Source: Bimuria novae-zelandiae CBS 107.79 (lineage: Eukaryota; Ascomycota; Dothideomycetes; Pleosporales; Didymosphaeriaceae). Taken from it: DNA of 64,000 bases. Numbering within the stretch: position 1 is the first letter of the stretch; each line of letters opens with the position of its first letter. Positions 32,410 to 46,000 of this stretch are shown here, in pieces. The DNA is taken from assembly GCA_010015655.1 (NCBI GenBank), contig ML976688.1:500411-564410 (forward strand), read 5' to 3'. The notes below the pieces were generated by a model that was not told where the DNA came from, searched no databases, and saw only the letters and a list, made by a program, of their open reading frames with translations. The position numbers and the translations under genes are program-made.

Positions 32410-32612
32410 TGTAGACCGGATGCACACGGATCTCTATGCGTAAGATCCGGAAGGGTACGGATCTCCGTGCACAGAGACTAGGAATATATTAACCCTTTCC
32501 TTCGTACAATAGACAGGGAGAAGCAATCAACACCAGTTACCCCCCCCCCCCCCCCCCCCCCCCCCCCCGTACGATGTTTACACCGTGCAAACCTTTCTGC
32601 CTCGTACGCAAT
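32410..32612 (+). repeat. Putative copia 3' LTR containing a 29-nt poly-C run
   Basis: It begins TGTAGACCGGATG and ends near CTCGTACGCA. The order of motifs in its right half (CTTCGTACA, AGTTACC, ACCGTGCAAACCT) parallels the solo LTR at 54004-54218. It follows the RNase H end and a purine tract. The right border is uncertain. Confidence 0.45.
32540..32568 (+). repeat. Poly-C homopolymer, 29 nt
   Basis: 29 consecutive C with no interruption, in otherwise AT-rich surroundings. Its true length is prone to sequencing and assembly error. Confidence 0.85.
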
Positions 32613-32639
32613 TGCTAGCAGAGAGTCCATTCAACATTC

Positions 32640-34830
32640 CTTATATATAAATAATATTAAAGGTACTAGAGAAAGAATATCTTAATATTTAACTAAAGAA
32701 ATATAAATAGCACGTAATAAGATTTGATTTCCTAGGATAAATTATTAGTATAAAAGGGACTAAAGTTACGCTATACAAAATTAAATAAAATATAAACTAG
32801 CTAATATTAAAAATTGTTATTAATATTAAAAAATTCTTAGAATTCTGCGGATTTAACAAATAGTTTATATAAAACTACGTAAAATCACGATACCTTTAAC
32901 TAGTCTTACTAAGAAAGAAACGCCTTTTAAATAGACTATAGAATATGTAAAATTATTTAAACACCTAGTAGAAGCATACACTATGGCACTCGTCCTTATT
33001 TACTTTAGTAATACAGAATTACTATAAATTAAAATAAATATAAGTAACGTCGCGATCGGCGTATGCGCAAAGTAAAAAGAAGACAGTAAATAGTATCCTA
33101 TTATATACTATTTATGCAAGTTTAGTAAAGCAGAACTATAATATAAAATACAAAGTAAAGAACTTTATATAATTAGTAAGGCACTTAAGCACTAGAGAAT
33201 TTACGCACTTACCTACTTAAGATTTATAATTTTGTATAGATTATAGAAACCTTACACAATTTATAACTACTAAGCAACTTACGCTATAATACACAAGATA
33301 GTTAAAAATTATATATATACTAGGAAACGATAGCGGACGAGCAGACCTCCTTAGTAAATAATAAAACCGTACTAGAGAAAAGGAAGAGACCTACTTTGCG
33401 ATGCTATAATAGAACTAGGATAGATTACTAGAACCTATAGTAGAACTTAATTTACTCCTTATTATTATACGAGAGGTACTAATGGAACAGTAAATAAAGA
33501 TTAAATAATAGTATTATAATTACCCTGTATACGGACACCTAGAAGTTAGAAAGACGATAGAACTTATCTAATAAATCTACTTATTTAAAGGAATGAAGGA
33601 AGCAGTAACAAAGTATATTTATACATATATAGACTATTAATAAAATAAGCACGTAACATACCTTAAATATGAAAAAATATAGGCTATCTAGATACCTACA
33701 ACACTATAGGAGGTTATCGCTATAGACTTTATAATTAGACTACCTTAGTTATAAGACCTGTTAAAGAAAAAGAGTAAAGATTTTATACTAGTAATTATTT
33801 ATTAATTTACTAAATACGTGGAATTACTATCCTATTAAAAGATAACTATAGCTAAGAAACTGGCATTCCTTATTCTAAATTAACTTATATAACGCCACGG
33901 CATACTGAAGATAAACTCTTTATTTTAAACTATTAAATAACGCTTATAGCACTTATTAAAACTAAATAAAAGCAATTAATAGCCTATTATCCACAGACAA
34001 ACGGACAGACAGAACTTATTAATTAGATAATTAAAACGTACCTATGCATCTACTACAACAACTAAAAGAATAACTCGGTTTTCCTATTCTCTGTAGTATA
34101 ATTAGCATATAATAACAAAGTATTAGGAGCAATATGATACACACTATTCTATACAAACTATAAAAAATACCCATATCTCTTCAATTAAATATTTCTTCTA
34201 AATATTAGGATAGAGGAAGTGGTTAACATGGTAGGAATTATAAAAAAGACACACGAATAACTCTAAAAGAATTTTAAAAAGCTTAATAGTTAAGCATATC
34301 CTATATAAAATAAAAATAAAAAACGATATTTTAGCTATAAAAGTGTAATAAAGTATATCTATTTGTCAAGAATTTTTAAACTTATAAGAAAAAGAACAAG
34401 AAACTAAATTATGTTAAAATTAAACTATTCTTTATTTTTAAATAAATATTACTTATTAACTACTAGATAGAACTACTACTAGATACTAAGATACACTTAG
34501 TATTCTATATAGACTAGTTAGAACCTGTAGATCTTAAGTCACTAATTATAACTATCTTTTATTACTAGCTTAAGGAAGAAAATAAATTTAAAGTTAAATA
34601 TATACTATAATATAAGGATTAGCCACGTATATACCTCAGTAAATAGAAAGATTATCCACATGGCGAGAACACTTAGAAACTAGAGGAGTACCTACGTAAT
34701 TATAAGTAAAAGATATAAAAGTACTACTAGAATATACCTAAGAACTGAAGTAATATATTTAGTAACCACAGGATCTAGCATATTAGAATTAAAAGGAGGA
34801 GGATAGACGCCCTAGCCTAAGGCAAAAGCA
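32640..34830 (+). mobile_element. Gypsy chromovirus-type fragment: RT end, RNase H, integrase, chromodomain, RIP-degraded
   Basis: The plus frame shows FDFLGQIIS (RT end) near 32727 and a block ending NVAIGVCAK near 33040 (RNase H, DASNxAIGA). SKAELQYKIQSKELYIISKA follows near 33125, then ALKHWRIYA-like sequence, integrase, and a C-terminal chromodomain near 34600 (ENTWELEEYLRNYKEK pattern after restoring nothing but reading stops as Gln/Trp). It is a different lineage from the complete gypsy at 35177. No LTRs recognised. Confidence 0.7.
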
Positions 34831-34839
34831 CCTGCTATT

Positions 34840-35171
34840 ATACTATTCTCTAACTATACTATATCTTAGCTAAGATCCTTAAGGCCCGCTAAACGTTTGA
34901 TTTCTTTAATAATTACATAAAATCTGCTAATAGCTTATTCTTATAATTTTTAAGTAACCCATTTTACTTTAATAAGTAATTCCTTTTCGCGCGAGTAGCT
35001 TATAATATTATTATAATTACTTTCTCTTTTATAGTAGCTACTTCCTCTAATCTCTTTAAATAATTAACCTTAGAGTTAATATAAGAGAAATTTAGAAGTA
35101 TAGTTTATATTAGTTTACACTTAGCGATACTATTTTTATAATAATTTCTATACTAAACTTTAAAGGATAAT
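34840..35171. other. RIP-degraded sequence, unassigned
   Basis: Probably the 3' untranslated part or LTR remains of the preceding gypsy fragment. TAG/CTA-rich, without motifs. Confidence 0.3.
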
Positions 35172-35176
35172 ATTTT

Positions 35177-35602
35177 TGTTACGAACCGAAAACAGGATGA
35201 TGGGGAATGGGCGCTTATAAGGACAGGCGACCAAGGAACGGGTTAATAAGTGCGCTAAGGAGCTAACCTTAAGGTTACGTAACTACTTAGTTAATTAGTA
35301 GTACTAAGTAACAAAGCAAGGCACGTGACTACTTAGTTAATTAGTAGTACTAAGTAACTAAGCACGCAAGTATATATATAAGATAGTTTCCTTAGTTATA
35401 CTCCTTATAGTTAACTTATATATCTTCTATACGAGTACGTTCTCCTATACAGACTAATAGTTATCTTACCTTATTATAAAATTAAATTATCTAGCCTCAC
35501 GCTAAGTGTCGCATTAACTTATACTACTAAATAATTTATAAAGCACCACGATACCTTACCACCCTAACTTAGATTAGAATAAGGTATAAGCGCCTTATAA
35601 TA
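35177..35602 (+). repeat. 5' LTR of complete gypsy element
   Basis: Starts TGTTACGAACC, ends GCCTTATAATA. It holds a tandem duplication of a segment containing ACTTAGTTAATTAGTAG and TACTAAGTAA, which can fold as a hairpin. Confidence 0.9.
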
Positions 35603-35639
35603 CTTTAACTACCTTATAGTATAATAGCAAGACCTAGTT

Positions 35640-38600
35640 TAACCACCGCAGCTCTAGCACCTAAAGAAAAGACCCTAGAAGAAATAGTTATTAAATAAGT
35701 AGCTTAAATAACCTAGCTACAGGAAATTATTAACTAGATAAGCGAAAAGATAAGCTAATAAGAATATATAAAATATTAACTAAAGGTCTTAAAACCTAAA
35801 CCCTACACTAGAAAGGGTTACCCAGAAACGTTCCTAATATAGATAGAACTATTTATCTGCTATAACCCTAGAAGGTTTAAAATAGAACAAGATAAGATAC
35901 TAATTACCTATATAAATATATAAGATAAGGCAGCCGTGTAGGTAAGACTAATAATTAATAACTTCCTTAAGAATAGTAGCCTAAAGGAATGCAATTTAGA
36001 CGCTACTAAGAATACCTTTAAGGATTAGAAGTCTTTTTATAAGGCCGTGAAAAAGATATTTAGCATAGTTAATAAAGAATATTAGGCTAAAATACGCCTC
36101 TAACGCCTACGTTAGGACAGGTTAGCAGTACTCTAGACCCTAGAGTTTAAATAGGTTATAGCAGAACTTAACGAATAGAGAGAGGCCCTACTTATAATTA
36201 CCTACTATAATAGGCTAAAGGAATTAGTTAAAAACAAACTAGTCTACTAAGGCAAAGTAGATAATCTAGAAGAACTTATTAAGAACGCTATTAAAGTAGA
36301 TAATTACTTATATAAACGTAAGCTAGAAAAACAGCATAATACTAGGCTACTTACTAGAAAAGAGACTAGATTTAGACCCGTAGGAAGAGACCAGGACGGA
36401 GATATTATTATAACTAATAAAGCCTAATAGTATAAAAAGAAAAATAGTAAGGGAAAACAGCCGTACGGACTAAAGAAGAGTTACTAGGGCAAGAATAGTA
36501 TCTTATAGGAAAAATAGAAATAGAGGTTTAAGAATAAAGCCTGCCTCTAATATAGTAAATAAGGCTACTTTGCTAAAGACTGCGAAAGGCAAGAGACTAA
36601 GGCTAATATAACTAAACTCCTATAGGTGGCTATAGCCACTCTTACGCTGGTAGAAGCCAACGAGGTGGATCTTATATAAGAAATCCTGGAGCTAATAGAG
36701 GAAGAAGAGGAGAGGGGAACCCTTCCTAAATACTAGATCTTTTAATAACTGGTAGACGACACCTACTAGATGCATAGTAGCACGCTATATCACTTGTCTT
36801 AGTGTAAGGTAAAAGTAATCGTTTAGGGGGCACACGCATGGGACGCCTACTAGCTAGCGGAGAAGCTATAGGGGCGCCTAAAGTAATATCTACGCCAAGT
36901 CACGATACAGGAACGATATAAATACGCCAAGTGGTGGCAATGCACGCGTAAAGGATGCTAATAGCATTCTAAGGCTAGAGTTAAGGCCTTCTATTTTCTA
37001 GGAGGATTAGAATATTATAGGCTAAAGAAGAACTAGTGCAGCGTGCCTAATAACTACTATAAGCACTTTCTAGTCTATTAGGCCAAGTATTATAAATAGA
37101 ATAGCTAGCACTAATGTTTTAATATTACCTATAAGCTATATAGGCAGTAAAAGTTTAAAATAGGTTAGTTTCCTTAGGGCCTAAATCCCTACAATACTAG
37201 TATAATAATAGAGAACACGTAGCTAGAAAGAGACGCGGACTACCTATTAATTAGATAAGAATAATATAACCTATAGTGCTTCGCACACCTAAGCCTGCAG
37301 GAAGAGGTAGCTTCTTTAGATAGCTACTTAGGGCATAATATATTAGCCTAGAATAAATGCCTTACTCCAAATTACCTGCAACATGGGAATTAAGGGGTAT
37401 ATAAATTCGATAGGATTAGAGAAACTTACGCCTTAAATTAATAGTAATATAAGTAGCACTAGATTAAGAAAGTCTTAAAGCTAGCACGAATTAAAGTTTA
37501 AATCTAAGAGGCAGAGGCCTTATAGGGGGTCTAAAGCGAGTCTAAAGACTTAAAAAACTAAATTATTACCAGGCGACGAGCCACACTAGTAATAGTATAA
37601 TTATTATAGCTTATTAAGTAGACACTTACTAAGTTAAGAAATACTTAATTAAAAATATTATAGTGCACGGGCATCGTGTTATAGCACTTATTAACCTAGA
37701 AGTAAACGCGTGTCTAATAGCCCCCTAAGTAGTTAAAAAATACAATATACTATATTATAACAAGAGAACACCGCTATAGATAGGACTTACGAACAGAACC
37801 TAATTACAAGAATATAGTAATAGTTAGCTACGCCTTAAGACGGCGCTGGTATAAGTTAATATAGAGGGCCTAGAGAGCTAACACGTCTTTACTATCGCGG
37901 AGATAGGAGACATTAAAGCTATTATTAGATATAAATAGCTAGAACAACATAATCTACGAATAGACTAGGTTAAATAAATAATCCTTCCTTAAGACCTACT
38001 AGTGATAGCTTAGGCGAGCCCCGGCAAGAGGGAAACTCCTTAATCTTAATTAAAAAAAAGAAGTTAACTATTTAAAATATAAGAAATATTAGTATATAAA
38101 ATAGATAAGATCTTAAAGCAACACCTAGGGCGGGTGCACTATATATAGGTCTAGGAGACTAAGATAGTCCTAGATAACCCTAGTCTGCTAGAAAAATATA
38201 AGGAATTCGTAGACCTATTTAAGGAATACGATAAAACAGTCTTACCTAAATATAAGAGGTAGGATTATAAGATACTACTAGTAAAAGGAGCTAAGCTATG
38301 GCTAGAACGCCTAAGGCCCCTTACCTATAAATAAGAAAAAGAGTTTAAAGAGCTAATATAGAAGAATCTACACTTAGGGAAATAGAGACCTAGTTAGAGC
38401 CCTGCGGCTTTCCCCATACTCTTTGTTTAAAAGAAGGACGGCAGGCTGCGACTCTATATAGATTATAGGTAGCTAAATACCGTGACGATTAAGAATTATT
38501 ACCCGTTACCGTTAATAACAGAGCTTATAGATAGACTCTAAGGAGCTAAATACTTCACGAAATTTAATATCTAAGATAGATTCCACAGGATTTAGATTAT

Positions 38601-41140
38601 AAAAGGGTATAAGTAGAAAATAGCCTTCCGCACGCGATATGACCTTTTTAAGTATATAGTTATACTTATAAGGCTAACTAACGCGCTAGCAACTTTCTAG
38701 AAGTTAATAAATTAAGTACTATATAAATACTTAGATGTATTCTGCACGGCGTACCTCGACGACATTTTAATATACTTACACGGGACCCTAGAAAAACACA
38801 AGGAGCATGTGCGCAAGATACTATAAAAGTTATAAAAGTAATAATTACTTCTATACCCTAAGAAGTATAAGTTCCATGTCACTAAGACAGAATACCTGGG
38901 ATTTGTGATATCCTAAGAAGGTGTTAAAATAGACCTAAAAAAGATCGCGACAATAGAAGAATAGCTACTACTATAATTAGTAAAAGATATCTAGTCTTTC
39001 CTAGGCTTCACTAACTTCTATCGTAAATTTATTAAGAACTACTTAAAGACGACCGCTCCGCTAATAAAACTTATAAAAATAAGAAAATAGCGACCTCTGC
39101 AAAAAAAAGAGATAGCGGCTTTTAAGTAGCTTAAACGCCTATTCCTAGCAGCACCCCTACTATAGATATATAACCTAGAGCGGTAATATTGCATCTACAC
39201 AAACGCATTAGACTACGCACTAGGGGCTATATTATTATAAAAGTATAATAATAGTAAATAGAGACCTGTCTTCTATTACGCACGCAAACTCTTAGGGGTA
39301 AAGCTAAATTACAAGATCTATAATAAGGAGTTACTTATAATTATTAATTACTTTAAGTAATAGGAAGCGTAGCTTAAGGGAGTAAAGTACTAGATAGAGG
39401 TCTTTTTAGATTACCTTAACCTTACGCGCTTTATAACTATAAAAAAGCTTAATTAATAATAGGCTAGATAGTTAGAATAGATAGCAGAATTTAACTTTCG
39501 CATTACCCATCTACCTGGCAACTCGAACGCAGTAGTAGACGCGCTTAGTAGGTGTTTAGACCTTATAGAAGAAGATAATAGCAGTAATTACGTCGTAATC
39601 CTGGCGAAGGCGAAGAATAGAACCTTTTACTATAATAAAACGTAGATCGCGCTAGCAATTAAGACGTATCGCGTAGATTTCACTTATACTAGGCCACTAG
39701 TGGACAGTATTTAGGATTACCACGGACTCTTAGAGGAGGATCGGCAGGCGTACGACCACTACGAAGTCCTAGAGGGGGCACTAAAGAACTATAGGAACTA
39801 AAAGCAAATTAATAAGCAGGTTACTCCTCTACTAGTTAGATAACTACACGAAAATAAGGATTAGGGATACCTAAGAATTATAGAAATAACGCGTTAGGTT
39901 ATAAATAAGTACTTAATCCCCTAACTACGATAAGTAGTATAAAAGGTACTAGGTAACTATTTAGCATGTTACTAAAACAAGCTTAAAAGATATAAGCCTT
40001 ATAGCCTCTTACAACCACTATAGCCACCCTAGAAGCTCTAGTTTAGTGTAACTATAAACTTTATAGTAAAGCTACTAGCATTAATAGCACTAAGAAACGA
40101 ATAACCCTATAACTTAATTTTAGTTATAGTTAATTAACTTTTTAAGGAATCTAGGTTTATGCCTATTAGAGAAACTATATTAGCTAGCGAACTAGCTTAC
40201 GTAGTTAAATAGGAACTTATATTACAGGTCAGGTAACTAGACAGGTTTATTACTAATAAAGCAAAGATATTCACGTCCTTATATTAGACTACGTTTATAG
40301 CTAAGCTAGGGATTAAACACAAGCTTATAATACGCTTCTACCCCTAGACAGACGGTTAAACCGAACAAACTAATTAATCTCTAGAATAGTACCTTTAGAT
40401 GTACGTAAATAAACTCTAAGATAATTAGGTAGAGCTGTTACCCACGGCCCAGCTAGCCTATAATAGCGCGAAATCGGCGACTATAGGGTACTCGCTATAC
40501 TACGCCAATCACGAGTGTAAGCCAACGGCTTACTAGGACCCACTGGATATTAAAAGCGTCGCAAAGGACGCAGCTAAGAAAGCGGACCTTATGCGAGAAT
40601 TGTATAAAATACTACGTAAAAACATCGCCTAATAGAACGTACGAATGGCGATAAACGCAAATAAAAAAAGGATTAAGGGACTAACTTTTAAAGAGGGAGA
40701 TAGAGTCCTCCTCTCGCGAAAAAATCTTAAGATAATAAAACTAAGTAAAAAACTAAATAACTTTTAAAAAGGACTATTTAAAATTTAAGAGGTTAGAGGA
40801 CTAGTTAATTTTAAACTATAATTACTTATAGATATACGGACCCACCTAGTCTTCTATAAGTTATTATTAGAACTAGCACTACTAAACGCCAAACTAAAAA
40901 TATAAGTTAAACTTGAGGACAAGGAGTACAAAGTTAAAGTAATTAAAGATTTATAAAAGATTAGACGTTAGTATAAGTACTTAGTGAAGTGGGAAGGGTG
41001 GCCGAAAAGCTATAATATATAGGAACTGGCGGGGAACCTTACTAACTGCGAGGAGGCCTTAAAAAAATTCTATAAAGAGAAACCCGAGGCCCCACGTCCT
41101 AGGCGGGCCTAGGACGGCAAAGGCGTTAGGTTATCCTAGA
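35640..41140 (+). pseudogene. Gypsy gag-pol polyprotein, inactivated
   Basis: Landmarks: a gag zinc knuckle near 36540 (KQGYFAKDCER, with Cys and His changed to Tyr); RT core KYFTKFNIQDRFHRI near 38545; catalytic AYLDDILIYLHGTLEKHKEH near 38755; SFLGFTNFYRKFIKNYLK near 38995; RNase H CIYTNALDYALGAIL near 39190 (Asp to Asn); DALSRCLDL near 39540; an integrase zinc region near 39840; FYPQTDGQTEQTNQSLEQY near 40340; VRMAINANKKRIKGLTFKEG near 40640; and a C-terminal chromodomain YLVKWEGWPKSYN near 40980. The catalytic YLDD survives, but dozens of stops preclude translation (stops shown here read as Gln/Trp). Chromodomains direct such elements to heterochromatin. Confidence 0.9.
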
Positions 41141-41662
41141 AATTAAGGGGAAGTGCTTCTGCAGCTAACTAGACGCGGGGAGTTAGTTTAACTAGGCTAT
41201 CTAGCTAGGCAGGCTAAGGAGGATCCTCCTCTAGTTTCTCTAAAGTAGCACTTTTAATAATAATCGCCTTTTTAGCATGCTTTACGTTTAGAGCTAATTA
41301 TTTAGCTAAATACTCTTCTTTTACTCGCGCTACGCGTATTATTTTAAATATTATATCTTACTTTTTCCGCGCTTTTAGAATTTGCGCGTTTAATATTTAC
41401 TTCTCTATAACTAAATAAAAAAACTTATTATAAGTAATAGCTATGTTATACTTCGCGCCCCTTTTTAAGCACTTACTATATTTCCTTAAATAGATTAACA
41501 CTTTATAGACCTGTAAGTGGGTCTAGTAGTTAAAGCACTTTAATACTATAATACTTCTATATATTTTAATAGTAAATATAAGTTCGCGACGATAATAAGT
41601 GCTAGTTATTTAGTTAGTAGGCATAATTCTTCGCGGACGAAGAACTTAGAAGGGAGGGATAG

Positions 41663-42088
41663 TGTTATAAACTAAAAATAGGATAATAGGAAATAGGCGC
41701 TTATAAAGATAGGTAACTAAGGAATAGGTTAATAAGTGCGCTAAGGAGCTAACCTTAAGGTTACGTAATTACTTAGTTAATTAGTAGTACTAAGTAACAA
41801 AGCAAGGCACGTAACTACTTAGTTAATTAGTAGTACTAAGTAACTAAGCACGCAAGTATATATATAAGATAGTTTCTTTAGTTATACTCTTTATAGTTAA
41901 CTTATATATTTTTTATGCGAGTACGTTCTTCTATATAGACTAATAGTTATTTTACCTTATTATAAGATTAGATTATCTAGCCTCGCGCTAAGTGTCGCAT
42001 TAACTTATACTATTAAATAATCCGTGAAGTACCACGATACCTTACCGCCCTAACCCAGATCGGAATAAGGTGTGAGCGCCTTATAATA
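41663..42088 (+). repeat. 3' LTR of complete gypsy element
   Basis: Same length as the 5' LTR and collinear with it. Differences are C/T or G/A, for example TGTTATAAACT here against TGTTACGAACC. The two LTRs were therefore mutated independently by RIP after insertion. Confidence 0.9.
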
Positions 42089-42093
42089 ATTTT

Positions 42094-43079
42094 ACATGCT
42101 AGACCCTTCCTCGCGTAGTACCTATATTTAACTATAGTAACTTAATTAATTGCGTTTATTTAATTTTTAAAAGAGTAATAATGAATAGTGCTTTAAGAAA
42201 GTATTAGTTAATGCATAAAGATATAGAAAAGAAAGAAGGAAAGTAATATTAAGATTCTAGATTTAATAAAACGACATTAGGCACTTTATAATGAAAAGTA
42301 GCGCTACTGCCCTACTAAGGATTATGTAATGTCCCACAATATCCCACACGTTAAGATTATGGAACATTGGGATCACGTAACTATACTATAGGATCCCACA
42401 TATACCAGTACCACGTTCAAGATAGTATAGAACTGTAGGATATATTAGAATTAGTTATATATATATATAAACGCTAAGTAAAATCCATTTATACTCGTGT
42501 TTAACCTTATTTATTAATGTTGAATGGGCTATACTAAGCCAAGCATATCGCGATATGATAGGACTAGATAGTTGTACGATGGTACGGGTCAGAAAAGGGT
42601 CTGGTATTTAAGTCTTGTCTCTCTATTCTACGTACGGAGGAAAGGGGATTATAAGGATTAATGCTCGCGCATGGTGACTATAGTCTGTGCCTTTGCCTGT
42701 GCGGTATTACATAACTATTATCACCTGTCTTAAAACATTGCATTAGGTAGCTGCCCGTACTGCGTACGGACAATTAATTTATTATTTAGATAATACTTAG
42801 GCTCTTATTAATTCGTTTATTATCGCGCCTCACTTCTACTAATAACGCCTTATTAATACGAGTAAGCTATTAATACCTCTTTTCTTACCTTATAGTACTC
42901 CTGCCTGAGAACTAACCTTAGTTCCTTTAGGATTAGCTGCCCTATAGGGACTTAACAGGTTATAAGAATATAATAAAGTATAAGAAACTTTAGGTTAAAG
43001 CTAGTAAAATACTAAGACCTATAATAGTAGCTCATATATTATTAGTATAATTACTACTGCTAGGTTGCGTACTCTAAAT
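42094..43079. other. Degraded sequence with a possible LTR remnant
   Basis: 42290-42500 resembles the U3 half of the LTR at 26103: ATGTAATGTCCCA, then AAGATTATGGAACAT and ATCACGTAAC correspond to ACGTAACGTCC, AAGACCATGGGA and CCACGTGACC. 42540-42780 is less RIPed and not assigned. No gene is visible. Confidence 0.35.
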
Positions 43080-46000
43080 TATCTATCACCTATATAAAAT
43101 TTATATATAAATTAGTTTTATGATATCAAAAAAGTTAATTTTACACTAGTAAATATACTACTTTCGAGAAAACATATACTACGCTTTACGTAGCTAGTAT
43201 TTTAGTATAGTAGACTAGAGTACTTTTACTTAAATGTATTTAACTTGAAATTTTTAAGATTCTTAACGTAACTTCATTGTAAAGTCCTTTTATTTATATA
43301 GCTTACTTTTTTTCCTTTATACTTTACTTTCTTAAATTACTTATATGTATACGCTTATATTTTTTTATTACCTTATATAATAGGGCCCTATTAAAGTTTC
43401 TTATTAATTACAGGTTTTTTATAACTATAATTTAAAAAAAAACCTATTTCTCATAGCTCTCCAACGTATACGCTAGTAATATATTAAAATTTTTTCCAAA
43501 ACTATCTTCCTTATTAATTAAGTTATATATAGCTATAATGGTGTATATAAGCTCAATTTAAGTCTTTATATTAAACTTACAAGGTCTATTAAAAACCCGC
43601 TAACGATGCTTAACGACGCTAAAATACTACTTACTAATATTTTAGTAATAATTTATCTTTAAGTTTTTTTATTATTATTTGTATAAAGAGTACTACTAGT
43701 AGTAGTGGTATTAAAGGAATTAAATAGTCTAACTAATGCTTCTAACTTAACTTATTACCTCGCGGCCTGTCTCTTTAGCGTTTAAACGGTGTTTTACTAT
43801 ATTTTTTAGTAATTAATTTATCTTTATAAAAGGACTGTGTCTTCTTATCTTATAGAATTAGTAATGGAAGTTTAAGGCGTTGCAAAAGGGTACTAATATT
43901 ACTTATATCTCTATAGACAACGTTATCCTCTAGGTCTTCTATCTTTCTAGAAAAATCCGTATCTTTATTAAAGATTATGTCACGAACGCTAACTATTCCA
44001 TCTATTAAAAATATTTAGATTCTTTAGATATTACTTAATTAATAACTAATAAGATAACTAAGCTATACCCTAGCGTTAAGCTTTTATAGTTTACTTATAT
44101 CGCGTTTTGTATTACTGCTAAGAGTAAACGCTTTACATTTATAGGCTTTAAGGTAAGCCTAATTAGGTTTTTAGACGTTAGTGATAATTCCGTTCTGCTA
44201 GGTAACTTAAGTAAAGAAAACTTTATATAGTGGCTTCTAGTTATTACTATATCTAGGAATACGATTATATAGGTAAACTATAGCTCTAGTAACCTCTAGC
44301 TATAACTAATGTAGTAAGTTAGCCATTAATTCTTATAGTATAGGCTTTATCCTTAATAATACCCCTTAAGCGTTTAATGCCTCTATTTTAAGCTTATATA
44401 TTAAGTATGGAAGGCTTAATTTTAATACCTTTTACTATACACTACTACTTAACTACTAGCCTAATAATAGTCATTTTATTATTAGCTTTAATTATTTTTA
44501 TAATAATATCATATTAGGTTTTAAGGAAAGTATCTAGTTCGTTTAGTATCTTAATAATTATAGTAGCTCGACGGGTTATCTTAAAGTAGAAGTCTTATAA
44601 ATTCCTAAAAACTAATTAGTATAAAATATTTAATTTTACTTTTTCGCGCTACTATCCTTCTTATAATTATAAAAATTAATAGTAATTTATTTGCCTAGTT
44701 TATAGTTAGAGATATTTTAAGATACATAATAAATCTATTACTTAAGCTTTAACTTGCTATAAGTAGTGTACTTAGTAGTTAGGATTCTTTTAATTTGCAC
44801 ATTCTTATATTAATTTACTATATATTTAAGTGTGTTTAGCCCTAGGTAACTTATATATTAGTGCTATGTAATTGTGTTGCCTCGTGCCTGCCATTAATAT
44901 ATTAACTATTTATTTATTGCTAGCGTGGCGCGTGTGCTATCTAAAATAGTATAGGGCTTAGTCTTATACTTTAGTACTTATTAACCGTGTATCTCTTTAA
45001 GTTCTGTTATAATAGTATTATTCTATTACTTAACAGTTATTAGGTTGCCCTACGTATCTTACTAAAACCCTTGTCTTCTAAGTAGACGGAAAAATACTAG
45101 GTTATAGCAAAGATTAGGGTAATAATTAATATTATTAAGCTTTATTACTTTATTTCCTACTACGAATTTTATAGTAAGATAGACGCTATTATATCCCTTT
45201 ACCTATATTTAATTATTCCCTACCTATATAAAGTCCCTTGGCGGCGGTGCCTTGTAGGAGATAAAATAATTAATTTTATTAAAAATATAGTAGGCGTTGC
45301 CTAAATCGAGGATAGCAAAGTATCGCAATAGGAACGTATTAGGTTGGCGTGGAAGGATACCACACATAGGCTCGTAGGGATTTGGGCAACTTTGCGTCTA
45401 CTTTAGTTATTTATAGGGTTAGGATTTAAGATTAATTTACCCTTAGTGTTTTAATTTTTTTTAATTACTTTACTAATTAAACTTGCTTTTATAGTTCTAG
45501 ATTATTTTTTAGCTAATAAGTTACAAAGTTTTAATAAAATTTTATAGTATAAATGTGGAGGTAAAATGAGCTGGATAGTATATAGTTCGGAGATCGAATT
45601 GATTAATCAGTAATATATAAAAAGTTGCTGTACGAGTAGTATTTATACTAAGCATTTGGTGTTATGTTTGCCCATTCCACCTGATCCTTCCGATCAGGGT
45701 ACCTACAAGGGATAATTCCCGCGATACTAAAGTATTATAATTATAATTCTTTAAAGGCGTACTAGCACTTAGCTAAATTATATATATATATTAACCGTAA
45801 GTAAGATATCTTTAGTTTCTTACTATTAGTAGTTAACTAGTTAGATTTAGTTCTTTGCTTATTATTTATGCGTATAGAAGTTCTTACACGCTTCTTAGAT
45901 TGTAATACGCTATTATCTACTACGTAGGCATCCCTACTAGTAGCCTGGATAGCTTTACTGTTATTAGCGAGAGATAACACAACGATAATAAAAACGCTTT

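Larger units (their letters stand above)
29870..32620 (+). mobile_element. Copia-type element lacking a clear 5' LTR, patchily RIPed
   Basis: An integrase C-terminal region (RARAVAARIQ; PLGSEV-like block near 30240; KKGWLGPYKIKGI near 30270) is followed by RT (30682-31305). Then comes RNase H with QGAYIASVCQPEAAF near 31560 and IHWNSSKYKRVTR-like sequence near 31870, and a polypurine stretch near 32287. The putative 3' LTR is 32410-32612 (TGTAGACCGG...). Only the RT patch is open. Confidence 0.7.
35177..42088 (+). mobile_element. Complete Ty3/gypsy chromovirus-type retrotransposon, RIP-degraded, TSD ATTTT
   Basis: Two LTRs of 426 bp each (35177-35602, 41663-42088) and identical 5-bp flanks ATTTT (35172-35176, 42089-42093) define a full insertion of 6912 bp. 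A purine tract AGAAGGGAGGGATAG sits just before the 3' LTR. The order gag, protease, RT, RNase H, integrase, chromodomain is readable in one orientation, with TAA/TAG at Gln/Trp codons throughout. It cannot move by itself. Confidence 0.93.
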
